From the NCBI RefSeq assembly GCF_000407605.1, contig NZ_ASWO01000001.1:186001-250000 (forward strand): a stretch of 64,000 nucleotides of DNA, read 5' to 3'. The translations under genes and the position numbers were made by a program. Source of the stretch: Enterococcus sulfureus ATCC 49903. Its GTDB lineage: Bacteria > Bacillota > Bacilli > Lactobacillales > Enterococcaceae. The notes under the pieces were generated by a model. The model was not told the origin of the DNA. It searched no databases and worked only from the letters and a program-made list of their open reading frames with translations. This document shows positions 35,724 through 46,100 of this stretch, one piece after another; position 1 is the stretch's first letter, and each line of letters begins with the position of its first letter.

Positions 35724-35768
35724 AAGTCAGATTCAAAAAACTTGCAATTTTATCTGACTTTTTTTAAT
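35724..35768 (+). terminator. Orphan plus-strand terminator-like hairpin
   Basis: AAGTCAGAT (35724-35732) pairs with ATCTGACTT (35752-35760), followed by TTTTTTAATT. No plus-strand gene precedes it. It lies in the leader of the divergent GGDEF gene and upstream of the exopolysaccharide promoter. Confidence 0.5.
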
Positions 35769-35780
35769 TGAAACACGATT

Positions 35781-35796
35781 TTTTAAATCGTTTTAA
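35781..35796. promoter_or_regulatory. Candidate operator TTTTAAATCGTTTTAA
   Basis: This 16-bp element differs by one base from the first 16 bases of the perfect palindrome at 51992-52009, upstream of the second giant surface protein gene. It lies in the divergent region between the GGDEF gene and the polysaccharide operon. Confidence 0.35.
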
Positions 35797-35954
35797 TTCA
35801 CTGGAAAAGAAACACTAAGAATTTTTTTATTTTATTTTTATTCTACTTAATTCTATTCCTTTACAATACATACTTGCTTTATTTAAACTAACTGAATTTT
35901 CTGTAAAATTTTTTCTTTTTCTTTTCTTAGTCTAGATTTTTAGCGAACGATGGT

Positions 35955-35960
35955 TATAAT
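35955..35960 (+). promoter_or_regulatory. Candidate -10 box of the exopolysaccharide operon
   Basis: TATAAT lies 43 bases before the first start codon, preceded by TG at a near-extended position. No good -35 is seen. Confidence 0.45.
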
Positions 35961-36003
35961 ATAGTATAGTTTCAGTTAATTAAGGGGAGAAATGGGGATT
36001 TTT

Positions 36004-37053
36004 ATGAATGATGTATTGCTTGTAATACCTTCACTAGAACCAGATTTAAAATTAGTCCAATTAGTCCAAACGTTACGTCAAAAAGTCACGACTACCTTTC
36101 CAATTTTAATTATAAATGATGGCAGTTCATCGGACTACGATTTCATTTTTAATCAGACATTGGCATTTGAAAATGTTCGTATCGTAAAGCATGATTTGAA
36201 CAAAGGAAAAGGTGCTGCATTAAAGACGGCTATGAATCAGATGCTAAATCACTATCCAGAAGCTGATTTTTTCGTTACTGTCGACTCGGATGGCCAACAC
36301 TTAGCTAAAGATATTTTTGCTTGTATTCATCGTGCACGCCAATCACCTAATCAAGTTGTCCTTGGTTCAAGATATTTTGGTAAAGATGTTCCCTTTAGAA
36401 GTAAATTTGGAAATCTCTTAACAAGTAAACTGCTTGCACTGACAACAGGAATCAAGATCCCTGATACTCAAACAGGTTTACGAGTCATTCCCAGATCACT
36501 TATTCCACAATGCTTAACTGTTCCAGGTGAACGTTTTGAATACGAAATGAACATGCTCGTTGCTACTGAAAAAGCTGGATTTCAGCATGTAATCGAACCA
36601 ATTGATACAGTCTACATTGAAGAGAATGCCTCATCACATTTTCGTATAGTCAAGGACTCAATAGCCATCTATAAAGTTTTTCTGCGTTACTTTTTTTCTT
36701 CAGTCTTCTCATTTTTGGTTGATGTAGGAGTATATGCTTTATTAGTCTTTTTCACACCTAACTTGTCATATCTTTCTATTTTAAATGCATCTGTGATTGC
36801 ACGAGTGATTTCAGCTATTGTAAACTATTTATTAAACCGCTCATTTGTCTTCAAACAAGAAGGTTCACATAGCGCTTTGAAATACTTTGGCTTAGTCGGC
36901 GTACAAATCATATTATCTGCTACAATTGTTTTTATATTGTATACAATTTTGCCAATCGGAAAATCAGTAACATTGAAGCTAATCGTGGATAGTGCTCTTT
37001 TCTTTTTTAGCTACCACGTTCAGAAAAAATATATTTTTGTAGACAAGGAGTGA
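36004..37053 (+). CDS. GT2 glycosyltransferase with GtrA-like membrane domain
   Basis: A 349-residue two-domain protein. Residues 1-230 form a GT-A fold with N-D-G-S-S, D-S-D-G-Q-H (near 94) and G-S-R-Y-F, similar to polyprenyl-phosphate sugar transferases. Residues about 230-349 have four helices of GtrA type, with N-Y-L-L-N-R-S-F-V-F, and may flip the lipid-linked sugar. It is the first gene of a three-gene operon, 2 bases from the synthase. The start at 36004 is placed by the GGGG at 6 bases; an upstream ATG lies only 2 bases from the GGGGAG. Confidence 0.87.
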   Translation: MNDVLLVIPSLEPDLKLVQLVQTLRQKVTTTFPILIINDGSSSDYDFIFNQTLAFENVRIVKHDLNKGKGAALKTAMNQMLNHYPEADFFVTVDSDGQHLAKDIFACIHRARQSPNQVVLGSRYFGKDVPFRSKFGNLLTSKLLALTTGIKIPDTQTGLRVIPRSLIPQCLTVPGERFEYEMNMLVATEKAGFQHVIEPIDTVYIEENASSHFRIVKDSIAIYKVFLRYFFSSVFSFLVDVGVYALLVFFTPNLSYLSILNASVIARVISAIVNYLLNRSFVFKQEGSHSALKYFGLVGVQIILSATIVFILYTILPIGKSVTLKLIVDSALFFFSYHVQKKYIFVDKE

Positions 37054-37055
37054 TC

Positions 37056-39299
37056 ATGATTAAACAAAATAGTTTGAAAAAAATTCTTTATTTTTCTGCA
37101 TTTGTTTTCACACTAATCTATTTAACTTGGCGTGGATTATATACTTTGCCGATACAAGGTAGTTGGTTTGCTTTAATTTTTGGTATTTTACTTTGGTTTA
37201 GTGAAATTGTTTCTAATTTCACGGCAATGATTTTAGTTTGGAGCAAAAGTAAAACGAAAACAGTGCAAAAACCAATCGTAGATCCACAAGATTTTCCAGA
37301 TATCGATGTCTTAATCGTCACACACAACGAGCCAGCTGATTTATTGTTAAAAACCGTCAATGCTGCTTGTCACATGGACTATCCAGATAAAAATAAAGTC
37401 CATATCTATTTATCTGACGATATGGCGCGTGCTGAAGTCGAATCATTAGCTAAGAAATTTTCGATTGGTTATATTCCCTTAACAAACAATACGGAAGCTA
37501 AATCAGGAAATATCAACAATGCACTAAAACACACATCTTCTCCGCTCGTTGCTACGTTTGATGCAGATATGATTCCTTATACAGAATTTCTAATGGAAAC
37601 AGTTCCTTACTTTATTGAAAATGTACAGCAAAGACTCGAAGATGAACAAGTCAAACCTTTGGGATTTGTCCAAACACCGCAAAGTTTTTATAATCCTGAT
37701 GTGTTTCAATATAATTTATTTTCAGAAGATAACATCCCAAACGAGCAAGATTTCTTTTCAAAAGAAATCAATGTGTTTAATAATGCACACGATACAGCAA
37801 TCTACACAGGATCAAATACTGTTCTTTCAAGAGAGGCTATTGCTGCAGCAGGTGGCTTTCCTACAGATACGATTACAGAAGATTTTGAACTTGGAGCATT
37901 GATTAACAGCGAAGGCTATAAGAGTATTTCAACTTTAGAACCGATGGCTAGCGGCCTCACACCATATGATATCCCAAGCGTAATCAATCAACGGATTCGT
38001 TGGGGTCGTGGTGTGATTCAAAGTGTGCATAATCTACACTTATTGACCAATAAAAAATTAAGCTTGCCGCAAAAATTAATTTTTTTAAACAGTTATTTAT
38101 ATTGGTGGGCATTTTCAAGACGAATTTTGTATATTTTAGCACCTATCTTATTTACTGTATTCAATACTCAAGTCGTTGTGGCCAATTTTTTTCAACTGGT
38201 TGCATTATGGCTACCAAGTTATATACTGGTCCATCTATCCATGCGCGATGCCTCAAATCGTATTCGAACACAACGATGGGGCGAAGTTCAAGAAACGATT
38301 TTCGCACCATTTTTAGTACTTCCGATTTTACTGCAAACTTTTGGCATCAAGATGAAAACCTTCAAAGTAACCAATAAAAATGCTACATCTTCTAAACGAG
38401 ATTTACTTTATGCACTTCCACCAGCTATCTTATTATTTTTGTCGATTCTAGGAATCGTTACCTTTAACTACGGAAAATTCGGTTCTGAAATCATGTATGG
38501 CAGTATTATCACATTTTGGTTATGTACAAATATTTTTAATCTATCCTTTTCAGTTTTGTTCTTTCTAGGTAGACCTATCTATCGTGCAAGCGAGCGTTTT
38601 TTAACTGAAATACCAATACAAGTTTTTGAAAACCAAGTTTGTTTACTTGAAACAAAAACTTATAATATCTCAGAGAATGGATTGGCCTTTTCCTCCACAG
38701 AACCTTACTATATTAAACCAGACACAGTTTTAACATTTTACCTATTCGACAAATATAATAAACGTATTAAACGACAAGGAACGATTGCTCGAGTACAAAA
38801 ATTAGGCGACTCTTGGTTATATGGCGTGAATTTGGTTGAAGCAGATGAAGCGAGCTATCTAGAGTATTTATTGTTGATTTATAGCGCATATAATCACTCG
38901 CTCCCTCAGACTCGAGATCCTTGGGTAACAAACTTTGATCGATTTATCGTCAATATCAAAAATCGAATACAGCAAGCGAAGCCTAGAGCATACAAGCCAA
39001 GTTACTATCCTGCTGCTCATTTGGCAATTCCAATCCAAAATGAAGAGTTAGAATGGACATACTTCGATTATGAAACTTTAGTATTTTCAAGTACTATATC
39101 TACTACAGAAAATGTATTCCATCGCTTACACGTTGATTCATTCACGCTGATTTTAGAATTTATCGAAGAGGAAGCACCTCAACGCTATCGTTATCGAATA
39201 AAAAATATAGAAGAGCTCTATCAAGACCATCATTTTAGAACTTACATTCAAACACTTATTAAAGGAGAACAAACACATGCTGATGTTCTTGCGTATTAG
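37056..39299 (+). CDS. Cellulose-synthase-like glycosyltransferase with PilZ domain
   Basis: A 747-residue membrane processive glycosyltransferase of the BcsA type. After two N-terminal helices come the GT2 motifs L-S-D-D, F-D-A-D-M (near 167), T-E-D (near 273) and Q-R-I-R-W-G-R-G (near 311), the full D,D,D,Q(Q/R)xRW set. More helices follow, and then a PilZ domain (about 509-600) with R-A-S-E-R (RxxxR) and N-I-S-E-N-G (NxSxxG), the cyclic-di-GMP binding motifs. A further C-terminal region of about 145 residues is unassigned. The polymer cannot be named. The architecture and neighbours recall the Listeria Pss system. GGAG precedes ATG 37056. Confidence 0.93.
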   Translation: MIKQNSLKKILYFSAFVFTLIYLTWRGLYTLPIQGSWFALIFGILLWFSEIVSNFTAMILVWSKSKTKTVQKPIVDPQDFPDIDVLIVTHNEPADLLLKTVNAACHMDYPDKNKVHIYLSDDMARAEVESLAKKFSIGYIPLTNNTEAKSGNINNALKHTSSPLVATFDADMIPYTEFLMETVPYFIENVQQRLEDEQVKPLGFVQTPQSFYNPDVFQYNLFSEDNIPNEQDFFSKEINVFNNAHDTAIYTGSNTVLSREAIAAAGGFPTDTITEDFELGALINSEGYKSISTLEPMASGLTPYDIPSVINQRIRWGRGVIQSVHNLHLLTNKKLSLPQKLIFLNSYLYWWAFSRRILYILAPILFTVFNTQVVVANFFQLVALWLPSYILVHLSMRDASNRIRTQRWGEVQETIFAPFLVLPILLQTFGIKMKTFKVTNKNATSSKRDLLYALPPAILLFLSILGIVTFNYGKFGSEIMYGSIITFWLCTNIFNLSFSVLFFLGRPIYRASERFLTEIPIQVFENQVCLLETKTYNISENGLAFSSTEPYYIKPDTVLTFYLFDKYNKRIKRQGTIARVQKLGDSWLYGVNLVEADEASYLEYLLLIYSAYNHSLPQTRDPWVTNFDRFIVNIKNRIQQAKPRAYKPSYYPAAHLAIPIQNEELEWTYFDYETLVFSSTISTTENVFHRLHVDSFTLILEFIEEEAPQRYRYRIKNIEELYQDHHFRTYIQTLIKGEQTHADVLAY

Positions 39300-41094
39300 T
39301 CTTTGGTTATTTTCTTTTTGGGGATTACAAAAAGGGATTCAACGATTAGGAAAAATCGACAGTCAGTTAAGTTATTTTTTTACAGCTTGCTCGATTATTT
39401 TATGTTTGTATTTTGGTGCTTATTTACAGGCGCTAGCTATTGTAGCTTACTTTTTATTGATTAGTGGTATATTGCTAGGAATTTTGGCATTTTTGGATCG
39501 AAAAAATACTATGCTTATTACGTTTTCAGTAGAAAGTAGCTTACTTTTTATTTATTTTGTGATTTTAGTTAGTGTATTGTGGAAAACGAATCTTGTTCAC
39601 TACGATAATTTTTCACACTGGGCTACAATCGTTAAATTTCTAGTAACTCAAAATCGCTTACCAGATTCGATGGATACAATTATTAGTTTTACTTCTTACC
39701 CAATGGGTAGCGCGCTATTTTTATATTATACGACTAAATTCATCGGTTATTATGAACCCATACTATTAATTAGCCAAGCCTTTCTTATCTTTACTTGTTT
39801 CTATGCATTTTTTGCTTGCTTAAAAGATCGAACGCGTACATTGTTTATTATGATTTTATTTACTGGAATTGTAAGCTTCAACTATTTTAATATTGCAATC
39901 AGAATGGATAATTTACTTGTCGATTTTTTATTACCGCTTATTGCTTTAGCAAGTATTTCCGGCCTTTCAGCGCTCCGCTCTCGACCAATCATGCAAGCTA
40001 TCTATTTTGTTGCGACTGTAGGTGTATTAGGTATTATTAAAAATAGTGCCATTTTTTTCGTCATACTTGTAGCGGCGTATTATCTTTATTTACACTTAAC
40101 CAAAGAATCAAAATGCTCAACTAGAACTCATACTTTGTTACACTTTTTACTTCCTGTAATTGCAGCTGTATTACCTTCTAGATTATGGTCTTGGCATGTT
40201 TCGCACCATTTTACTCAGTCTAAACACCAAGTAAATCTTTCGGAATATCAGCAACTATTTCAAGAAAAAGATGCTAGTATTCGGTCCACGATCCACGAGA
40301 AATTTTTACACACAGTGTTTTCATTCGATACGCTTTCGACTCAGGGAATCATCTTGACATTTGCTTTACTGATTATCAGTTATTTTGTGATCCGACTATA
40401 CTTAAAGCGCCAAACACATCTGCTCAGATGGATCGTAATCGAAGCTTTGATCGTCTTCTTTTATTATCTCGGAATCTACGCGATGTTTTTATTTTCAATG
40501 CCCACACAAGAAGCAATTGTATTGGCCGGATTCGAACGCTATGCTTCTAGTATCGTCTTCTTTTGTTTAGGATCTAGTTTATTTGTTCTAGTACGAACCT
40601 TTGATGACTTGCTTTATGAACCAGTATTTGCAAAACGCACCTATCGTAGTTTCGCCTCACTAAAAAGCAAACAACTCTATCAAATTAGTACACTATTGCT
40701 CGTCTTCTGTTCATTATTATTGATTCTTTCTGAAACAAACGGCATTTTATTCACAAATAAAACATACGATACTACCATTCCTGGACAATTTCAAGCAATC
40801 AATGCAGATACGATGGAGCTTAATCAATCACGCTATCTCGTAGTTTCAGCGGATAAATCCTCTGTTGATAGCTATTTGGTGCAATCAGTTGGAAAATATA
40901 CATTATTCTCACCAAACGTCGAGGCGCGTGAAAACTTTATAATGGATGATAAAGAGTTTAACGCACTATTATCACAATACGATTATATCGTGCTATTAGA
41001 TGATCATTATACATTTAATAAAATGATTGAAAAACTTATTGATCATCCACTTCAGCCAGGTGTCTATTCCGTTACTAAGCTTATAACCAAATAA
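39277..41094 (+). CDS. Polytopic membrane protein of the EPS operon
   Basis: A 605-residue protein with about twelve predicted transmembrane helices and a soluble C-terminal part (about 495-605). It overlaps the synthase gene by 23 bases and has AAAGGAG upstream, so it is coexpressed. The loop H-Y-D-N-F-S-H-W after the fourth helix, with acidic and aromatic residues, resembles the first periplasmic loop of GT-C glycosyltransferases. I do not recognise a named family. It may add side groups, export the polymer or modify it. Confidence 0.75.
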   Translation: MLMFLRISLWLFSFWGLQKGIQRLGKIDSQLSYFFTACSIILCLYFGAYLQALAIVAYFLLISGILLGILAFLDRKNTMLITFSVESSLLFIYFVILVSVLWKTNLVHYDNFSHWATIVKFLVTQNRLPDSMDTIISFTSYPMGSALFLYYTTKFIGYYEPILLISQAFLIFTCFYAFFACLKDRTRTLFIMILFTGIVSFNYFNIAIRMDNLLVDFLLPLIALASISGLSALRSRPIMQAIYFVATVGVLGIIKNSAIFFVILVAAYYLYLHLTKESKCSTRTHTLLHFLLPVIAAVLPSRLWSWHVSHHFTQSKHQVNLSEYQQLFQEKDASIRSTIHEKFLHTVFSFDTLSTQGIILTFALLIISYFVIRLYLKRQTHLLRWIVIEALIVFFYYLGIYAMFLFSMPTQEAIVLAGFERYASSIVFFCLGSSLFVLVRTFDDLLYEPVFAKRTYRSFASLKSKQLYQISTLLLVFCSLLLILSETNGILFTNKTYDTTIPGQFQAINADTMELNQSRYLVVSADKSSVDSYLVQSVGKYTLFSPNVEARENFIMDDKEFNALLSQYDYIVLLDDHYTFNKMIEKLIDHPLQPGVYSVTKLITK

Positions 41095-41096
41095 AA

Positions 41097-41134
41097 AAAT
41101 TCCCTCTATCATCAAATGTTAGAGGGAATTTTTC
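41097..41134. terminator. Terminator of the EPS operon
   Basis: AAATTCCCTCTA pairs with TAGAGGGAATTT around a loop of about 10 nt and is followed by T residues, right after the stop at 41094. Confidence 0.9.
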
Positions 41135-41258
41135 TATTGCTTTATCAGAACACACTTTCATTCTTTAGTATTGTAATTCATTATTGCTCGGCCTAAAAAA
41201 TTGCGTGTATCTTGATTCTACAAAATTTAGCCACTTTTTCATCTTCACTTTCTCCTTA

Positions 41259-41948
41259 CTACTCACAACTTAGGCAACTCCCTTTGCCAAATAAATATCC
41301 TTGTTGTAAGCAGATGCCTTGTTCACTTAAATATTTTGACACACAGCTTGATTCAATTCCTTCGACTACGAATTCTTTTTTATACATTTTGGCAACATGA
41401 CGCCACCCTTCTAATAATGAAGCCAGGTTAGCTGGTGATAATTCTTTAAAATGTAATAACGAAAATTTTAATCGATAGACTTCACTAGCATATTGTTCAA
41501 GTAGCTGCAGATTGTTTCGTCCCGTATTGACATCATCTAAGGCGATTAAAAATCCTTGCGCTCGAATTTGGGCAAAACAGGTGTCGATTTTTTCTTGCTC
41601 TAAAAACTGTGGTTCATGCTCCGTCATTTCAATAATGACTCGTGTAGCATAAGGGGCTAAGATCTCCAAAAAATGGCGTGTCCCTTCATGACAAAATTGA
41701 TCCAATTGAACATTTACTGAAACACTGATCTCTGGACACTCAATCAATTTTTGTTCAAGTGTTTTAGCATACCAAAGCATGAATGCTGAGTATTCAGTCT
41801 CTGAACGTAATAATCTATCGAATATTTGCTTAGGAAAACGGTGTGTTTCTCTTGATCGCAATAACACTTCATACTCACGTGTATGATGTTCTAGATTTTC
41901 TGAAACAAATACGATCGGTTGATATACCAAATAAAACTGCTCGTTCAT
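41259..41948 (-). CDS. EAL-domain c-di-GMP phosphodiesterase
   Basis: A 229-residue cytoplasmic stand-alone EAL domain. The signature reads E-V-L-L-R (E27), and the other metal and catalytic residues are seen: N in S-V-N-V-Q, E in I-E-M-T-E, the D-D pair in L-D-D-V-N-T-G, K in R-L-K-F, E in V-V-E-G-I-E-S and Q in L-Q-Q-G-Y-L-F-G. Loop 6, usually D-D-F-G-T-G, is altered to D-D-V-N-T-G, so activity is likely but may be reduced. Its ATG overlaps the TGA of the GGDEF gene (ATGA), which couples synthesis and breakdown of cyclic di-GMP. Confidence 0.88.
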   Translation of the reverse strand: MNEQFYLVYQPIVFVSENLEHHTREYEVLLRSRETHRFPKQIFDRLLRSETEYSAFMLWYAKTLEQKLIECPEISVSVNVQLDQFCHEGTRHFLEILAPYATRVIIEMTEHEPQFLEQEKIDTCFAQIRAQGFLIALDDVNTGRNNLQLLEQYASEVYRLKFSLLHFKELSPANLASLLEGWRHVAKMYKKEFVVEGIESSCVSKYLSEQGICLQQGYLFGKGSCLSCE

Positions 41949-43036
41949 TGTAGCCATTCGACTTCCCCATTTCGTGTACTAAATTGATCTGCCACAACTA
42001 ATTGATTTCTTCCATTATCCTTCGCCTGAAATAAAGCTTTATCCGCTGCCTCAAGTGCCTCTGTAATTGGATTTTTTCGATTTACTGTCGTCACGCCTGC
42101 TGAAAATGTGACATGAAAAGTAGTTCCCTCTTTTGTTTTTAATCCACTATCTAATTGTGAGACTTCTTCTCGTAAAGTTTCTAATAAACTTTTGGCTTTT
42201 TCTAAGGACTTACCATAAATCAAACACGTAAATTCTTCACCACCCATTCGATAAAAAACAAATGAGTCACGTTCAAATTCTAAAAAGGCTTTGGTTACCA
42301 TTTGCAAGACGTGATCACCAGCCAGATGTCCGTAAACGGTATTGACTTGCTTAAAGTAATCGATATCGATCACACTAAGAACCATCTCTTTCGTCTCACG
42401 TTTCATATCCGAAATATCTTGATAAAACCGTCGACTGTTCCGTAACTTTGTCAAAAAATCGATTTCTGAGCGTTCTTGAATCTGTACGATACGTGAAAAC
42501 ACTACAAATAAAATTCCAAACATCACAATACTTGACGCAACCAATACCATGTATAACTCAAAATCTCTGGCAATATTTTTATAGATGATGACGTTTAGTA
42601 CTATTCTGATTGCGAAAATATACAAAATCAAACCAATCACTTGCTGGATCGGTCCAACATATTTTTTTAGAATATTGTACATGATACCGATCGTCAACAT
42701 CAAAATCACACCAAAAGCCAATGCACTAAGCGAGTTCACATCGACTCCCCATACAAAACGAAACAGTGTGATCACACCGATACTTGGTAACGTGACTTTT
42801 GGTCCAAGGTATTTGATCGATAACGCGTACAATAAAAAACGATAGTCGTATCTCGCCCCAGAAACCACTACCGAATACCGCATCAATAATATTCCAACAA
42901 CCGTCACCCCAACAAAATAACCAAACTGTTCTAGCGGCGCATTCACGTCTTCTAATACTTTTCCTTTTCGTAAAAAGAAAAACAATAAAATCGCCAATAA
43001 TAAAATCGCCATATTTGCTAAAATAGCCGCACTCAT
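41945..43036 (-). CDS. Membrane diguanylate cyclase (GGDEF), paralog 2
   Basis: A 363-residue paralog of the protein at 34628-35683, with the same six-helix sensor region and a GGDEF domain reading G-G-E-E-F near residue 263. The D-I-D-Y-F-K site is intact. As in the paralog, no RxxD I-site is found at the expected place, so product inhibition is probably missing. ATG 43036 has GGGAGGG at 7 bases; an in-frame GTG is directly upstream. It forms a two-gene operon with the EAL gene. The two cyclases bracket the polysaccharide operon. Confidence 0.9.
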   Translation of the reverse strand: MSAAILANMAILLLAILLFFFLRKGKVLEDVNAPLEQFGYFVGVTVVGILLMRYSVVVSGARYDYRFLLYALSIKYLGPKVTLPSIGVITLFRFVWGVDVNSLSALAFGVILMLTIGIMYNILKKYVGPIQQVIGLILYIFAIRIVLNVIIYKNIARDFELYMVLVASSIVMFGILFVVFSRIVQIQERSEIDFLTKLRNSRRFYQDISDMKRETKEMVLSVIDIDYFKQVNTVYGHLAGDHVLQMVTKAFLEFERDSFVFYRMGGEEFTCLIYGKSLEKAKSLLETLREEVSQLDSGLKTKEGTTFHVTFSAGVTTVNRKNPITEALEAADKALFQAKDNGRNQLVVADQFSTRNGEVEWLQ

Positions 43037-43108
43037 CACAAATCCCTCCCATCGAGATCGTTACCTAATGATACAGTAAATCAGACCTAGCTACAATCAT
43101 GAAAAAAT

Positions 43109-43149
43109 AAAAATCGACCATAGCTATGAGCTATGGTCGATTTTTTTTC
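43109..43149. terminator. Strong bidirectional terminator
   Basis: AAAATCGACCATAGCT pairs with AGCTATGGTCGATTTT and has T-runs on the plus side and A/T on the other. It closes the second giant gene on the minus strand. Confidence 0.85.
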
Positions 43150-43163
43150 CTATATATTTTTAA

Positions 43164-46100
43164 TTACTCTTTACGTTTGTTTCTTGAGAAGATCGCTAAA
43201 GCAAAACTTGATAATACAGCGAATGCGCCTGCAATCGTCGTACCGATAGAGACTTTCTCATTTGTTGATGGTAATGATTTGTAAGATGTCGTACTTGGTT
43301 TGTATCCAGTACTTGATCCACTTGCAAAAGGATTACTATTGGTAGAAGTACCTGAACCTGTATTGGTTAAGTGACCAAATCCAGTTCCGGATAATTTTGA
43401 TCCAACTGTAACTTTTTGTTGTTCTCCGTCATTAGATGAAATCGTGATTTCTTCACCTAGTGTTAATGGACGGTTCAAGTTGATCACAAATTGACCTTTG
43501 GTGTCTACCGTTCCAGTTCCTAATGTTGTTCCAGTTTTATCGATTACTATAATCGTAGTACCTGGTTTACCAGTTCCACTGATTGATGTATCTCCTGTAA
43601 CTGGTTTTTTCACAGTTAGAGAATCATCTTGAGCAGCTTTCACCGTTACATTAGCCACTGGACCTTTGTTGTCGCCAGTACTTGGTGTGATCGCTAATTC
43701 TTCACCAGTTTTGACTTCACGATCTAGTTCAACTGTAAAGTTTCCATCTTTATCGACAGTGCCTTCACCAAGTTTATTACCGTCTTTATCGGTTACTGTC
43801 ACGTTGTCGCCTGGTGTTCCTTTACCTGTTACGACTTTATCGCCAGCAACTGGTGTTGTTGGAGTTACTTTGTGGTCTGCGGCATTGTATTCTGGTGTTG
43901 TGTCTTTCACCGTTACATTAGCCACTGGACCTTTGTTGTCGCCAGTACTTGGTGTGATTGTTAGTTCTTCACCTGGTTTGACTTCACGGTCTAGTTCAAC
44001 TGTAAAGTTCCCATCTTTATCGACAGTGCCTTCACCAAGTTTGTTGCCGTCTTTATCCGTTACTGTCACGTTGTCGCCTGGTGTTCCGGTTCCTGTTACG
44101 ACTTTATCGCCAGCGACTGGTGTTGTTGGAGTTACTTTGTGGTCATTTGTATTGTATGTTTTTTCTTGAACGATTTCATCAATACTTTCGCCAGCTTTGC
44201 CATCTGTTACTGCTGTTGCGGTAATCGTTTCATTTGCTATAAGTGGTCGATTGACTGAAACAGTATAATTTCCATCTGCATCCACTACAGCTGTACCTAA
44301 TTGATTTCCTTTAGCATCTGTAATGACGATCGTATCTTCTGGTATGCCAGTTCCACTAACAGTCGTTGCACCTTCAAGTGGTTTTTCGATCGTCAATTGA
44401 TCAGCTACATCAACGGGTGCTGATTCTTCTTCAACGATTTCTTTCGTTGTAATACCTGCTTGACCGTTCGTTACCGGTGTCACGTTGATTATTTCGTCTT
44501 TTACTAATGGGCGTACTGAAACGCTATAATTTCCATTGGCATCGACAGTACCTGTTCCAATTTGTTTTCCATTCGCATCCGTAACGACTACTGTGTCTCC
44601 TGGTGTTCCAGTTCCTGTTACTTCTGTGTCGTTTTCAATTGGTTTATCTACAACGACTTTATGTGCTTCTTCAACTGGTTTCGCTTTTTCATCAACGATT
44701 TCTTTTGTTGCGATTCCCGCTTGTTCTCCAGTCATTGGTGTTACAACGATCATCTCGTTTGCAGTTAATGGACGACTTACTGGAACTGTATAATTTCCAT
44801 TTGCATCCACGACACCACTCCCAAGTTGATTGCCATTTGCATCCGTGATCACGACTTTGTCTCCAGGTACTCCCGTTCCACGTACACTTGTATCGCCTTC
44901 TATTGGTTTTACTACGGCAACTTTATGTGCTTCTGGAGTTGTTGCTTTTTCATCAACGATTTCTTTTGTTGCGATCCCTGCTTGTTCTCCAGTCATTGGT
45001 GTCACAATGATACCTTCATTTTTAACTAATGGGCGACTCACTGGGACTGTATAGTTTCCGTTCGCGTCCACGACACCACTTCCAAGTTGGTTACCATTCG
45101 CATCCGTGATCACGACTTTATCTCCAGGTACTCCAGTTCCGCTAACACTTGTATCGCCCTCTGTTGGTTTTACTACAGCAACTTTATGCGCTTCTTCAAC
45201 TGGAGCTGCTTTTTTATCGACGATTTCTTTTGTCGTAGTTCCCGCTTTTTCTCCAGTCATCGGCGTCACACTGATAAGTTCATCAGCAACTAAGGGACGA
45301 CTTACTGGTGCAGTATAGTTCCCGTTCGCATCGACAGTACCTTTACCGATTTGGTTACCCGCAGCATCTTTAATGATGACTGTATCACCTGGTGTTCCAG
45401 TTCCGCTAACACTTGTATCACCTTCTGTTGGTTTTGCCACAGTTGCTTTATGTGCTGGCTCAACAGGTGTAGATTTTCCATTTACAATCTCATTTGTTGG
45501 AGTTCCTTTGTTGTCACCTGTAGAAGGGGTCAACGTTACGACTTCATCTTTCACTAATGGACGATTGACTGGAATCGTAAAGCTGCCATCAGGATTTACT
45601 GTACCACTTCCGATTACCGTACCAGCTTTATCTGTTACCGTTACTGTATCGCCTGGTGTTCCAGTTCCACTAACGCTCGTATCGCCTTCTGTTGGTTTTG
45701 TCGCACTGATAACGTGTTCAGCTGGGTTGTATGTTGCCGGTTTTTCATTTGCTACAACGGTTGCTGCTGGACCTTTATTATCTCCAGTACTTGGTGTCAC
45801 AGTCAATGCTTCGCCTGGTTTGACTTCACGTCCTAGATCAACTGTAAAGTTTCCGTCTTTATCCACAGTCCCTTCGCCAAGTTTGTTGCCATCTTTATCC
45901 GTTACGACGACCGTATCACCTGGTGTTCCAGTTCCGCTAACACTTGTATCGCCTTCTGTTGGTGTCGTTGGCGTTACTTTATGGTCATTTGGATTATAAG
46001 TTGCCGGTTTTTCATCTGCTACAACGGTTGCTGCCGGGCCTTTATTATCTCCAGTATTTGGTGTCACAGTCAATGCTTCGCCTGGTTTGACTTCACGATC

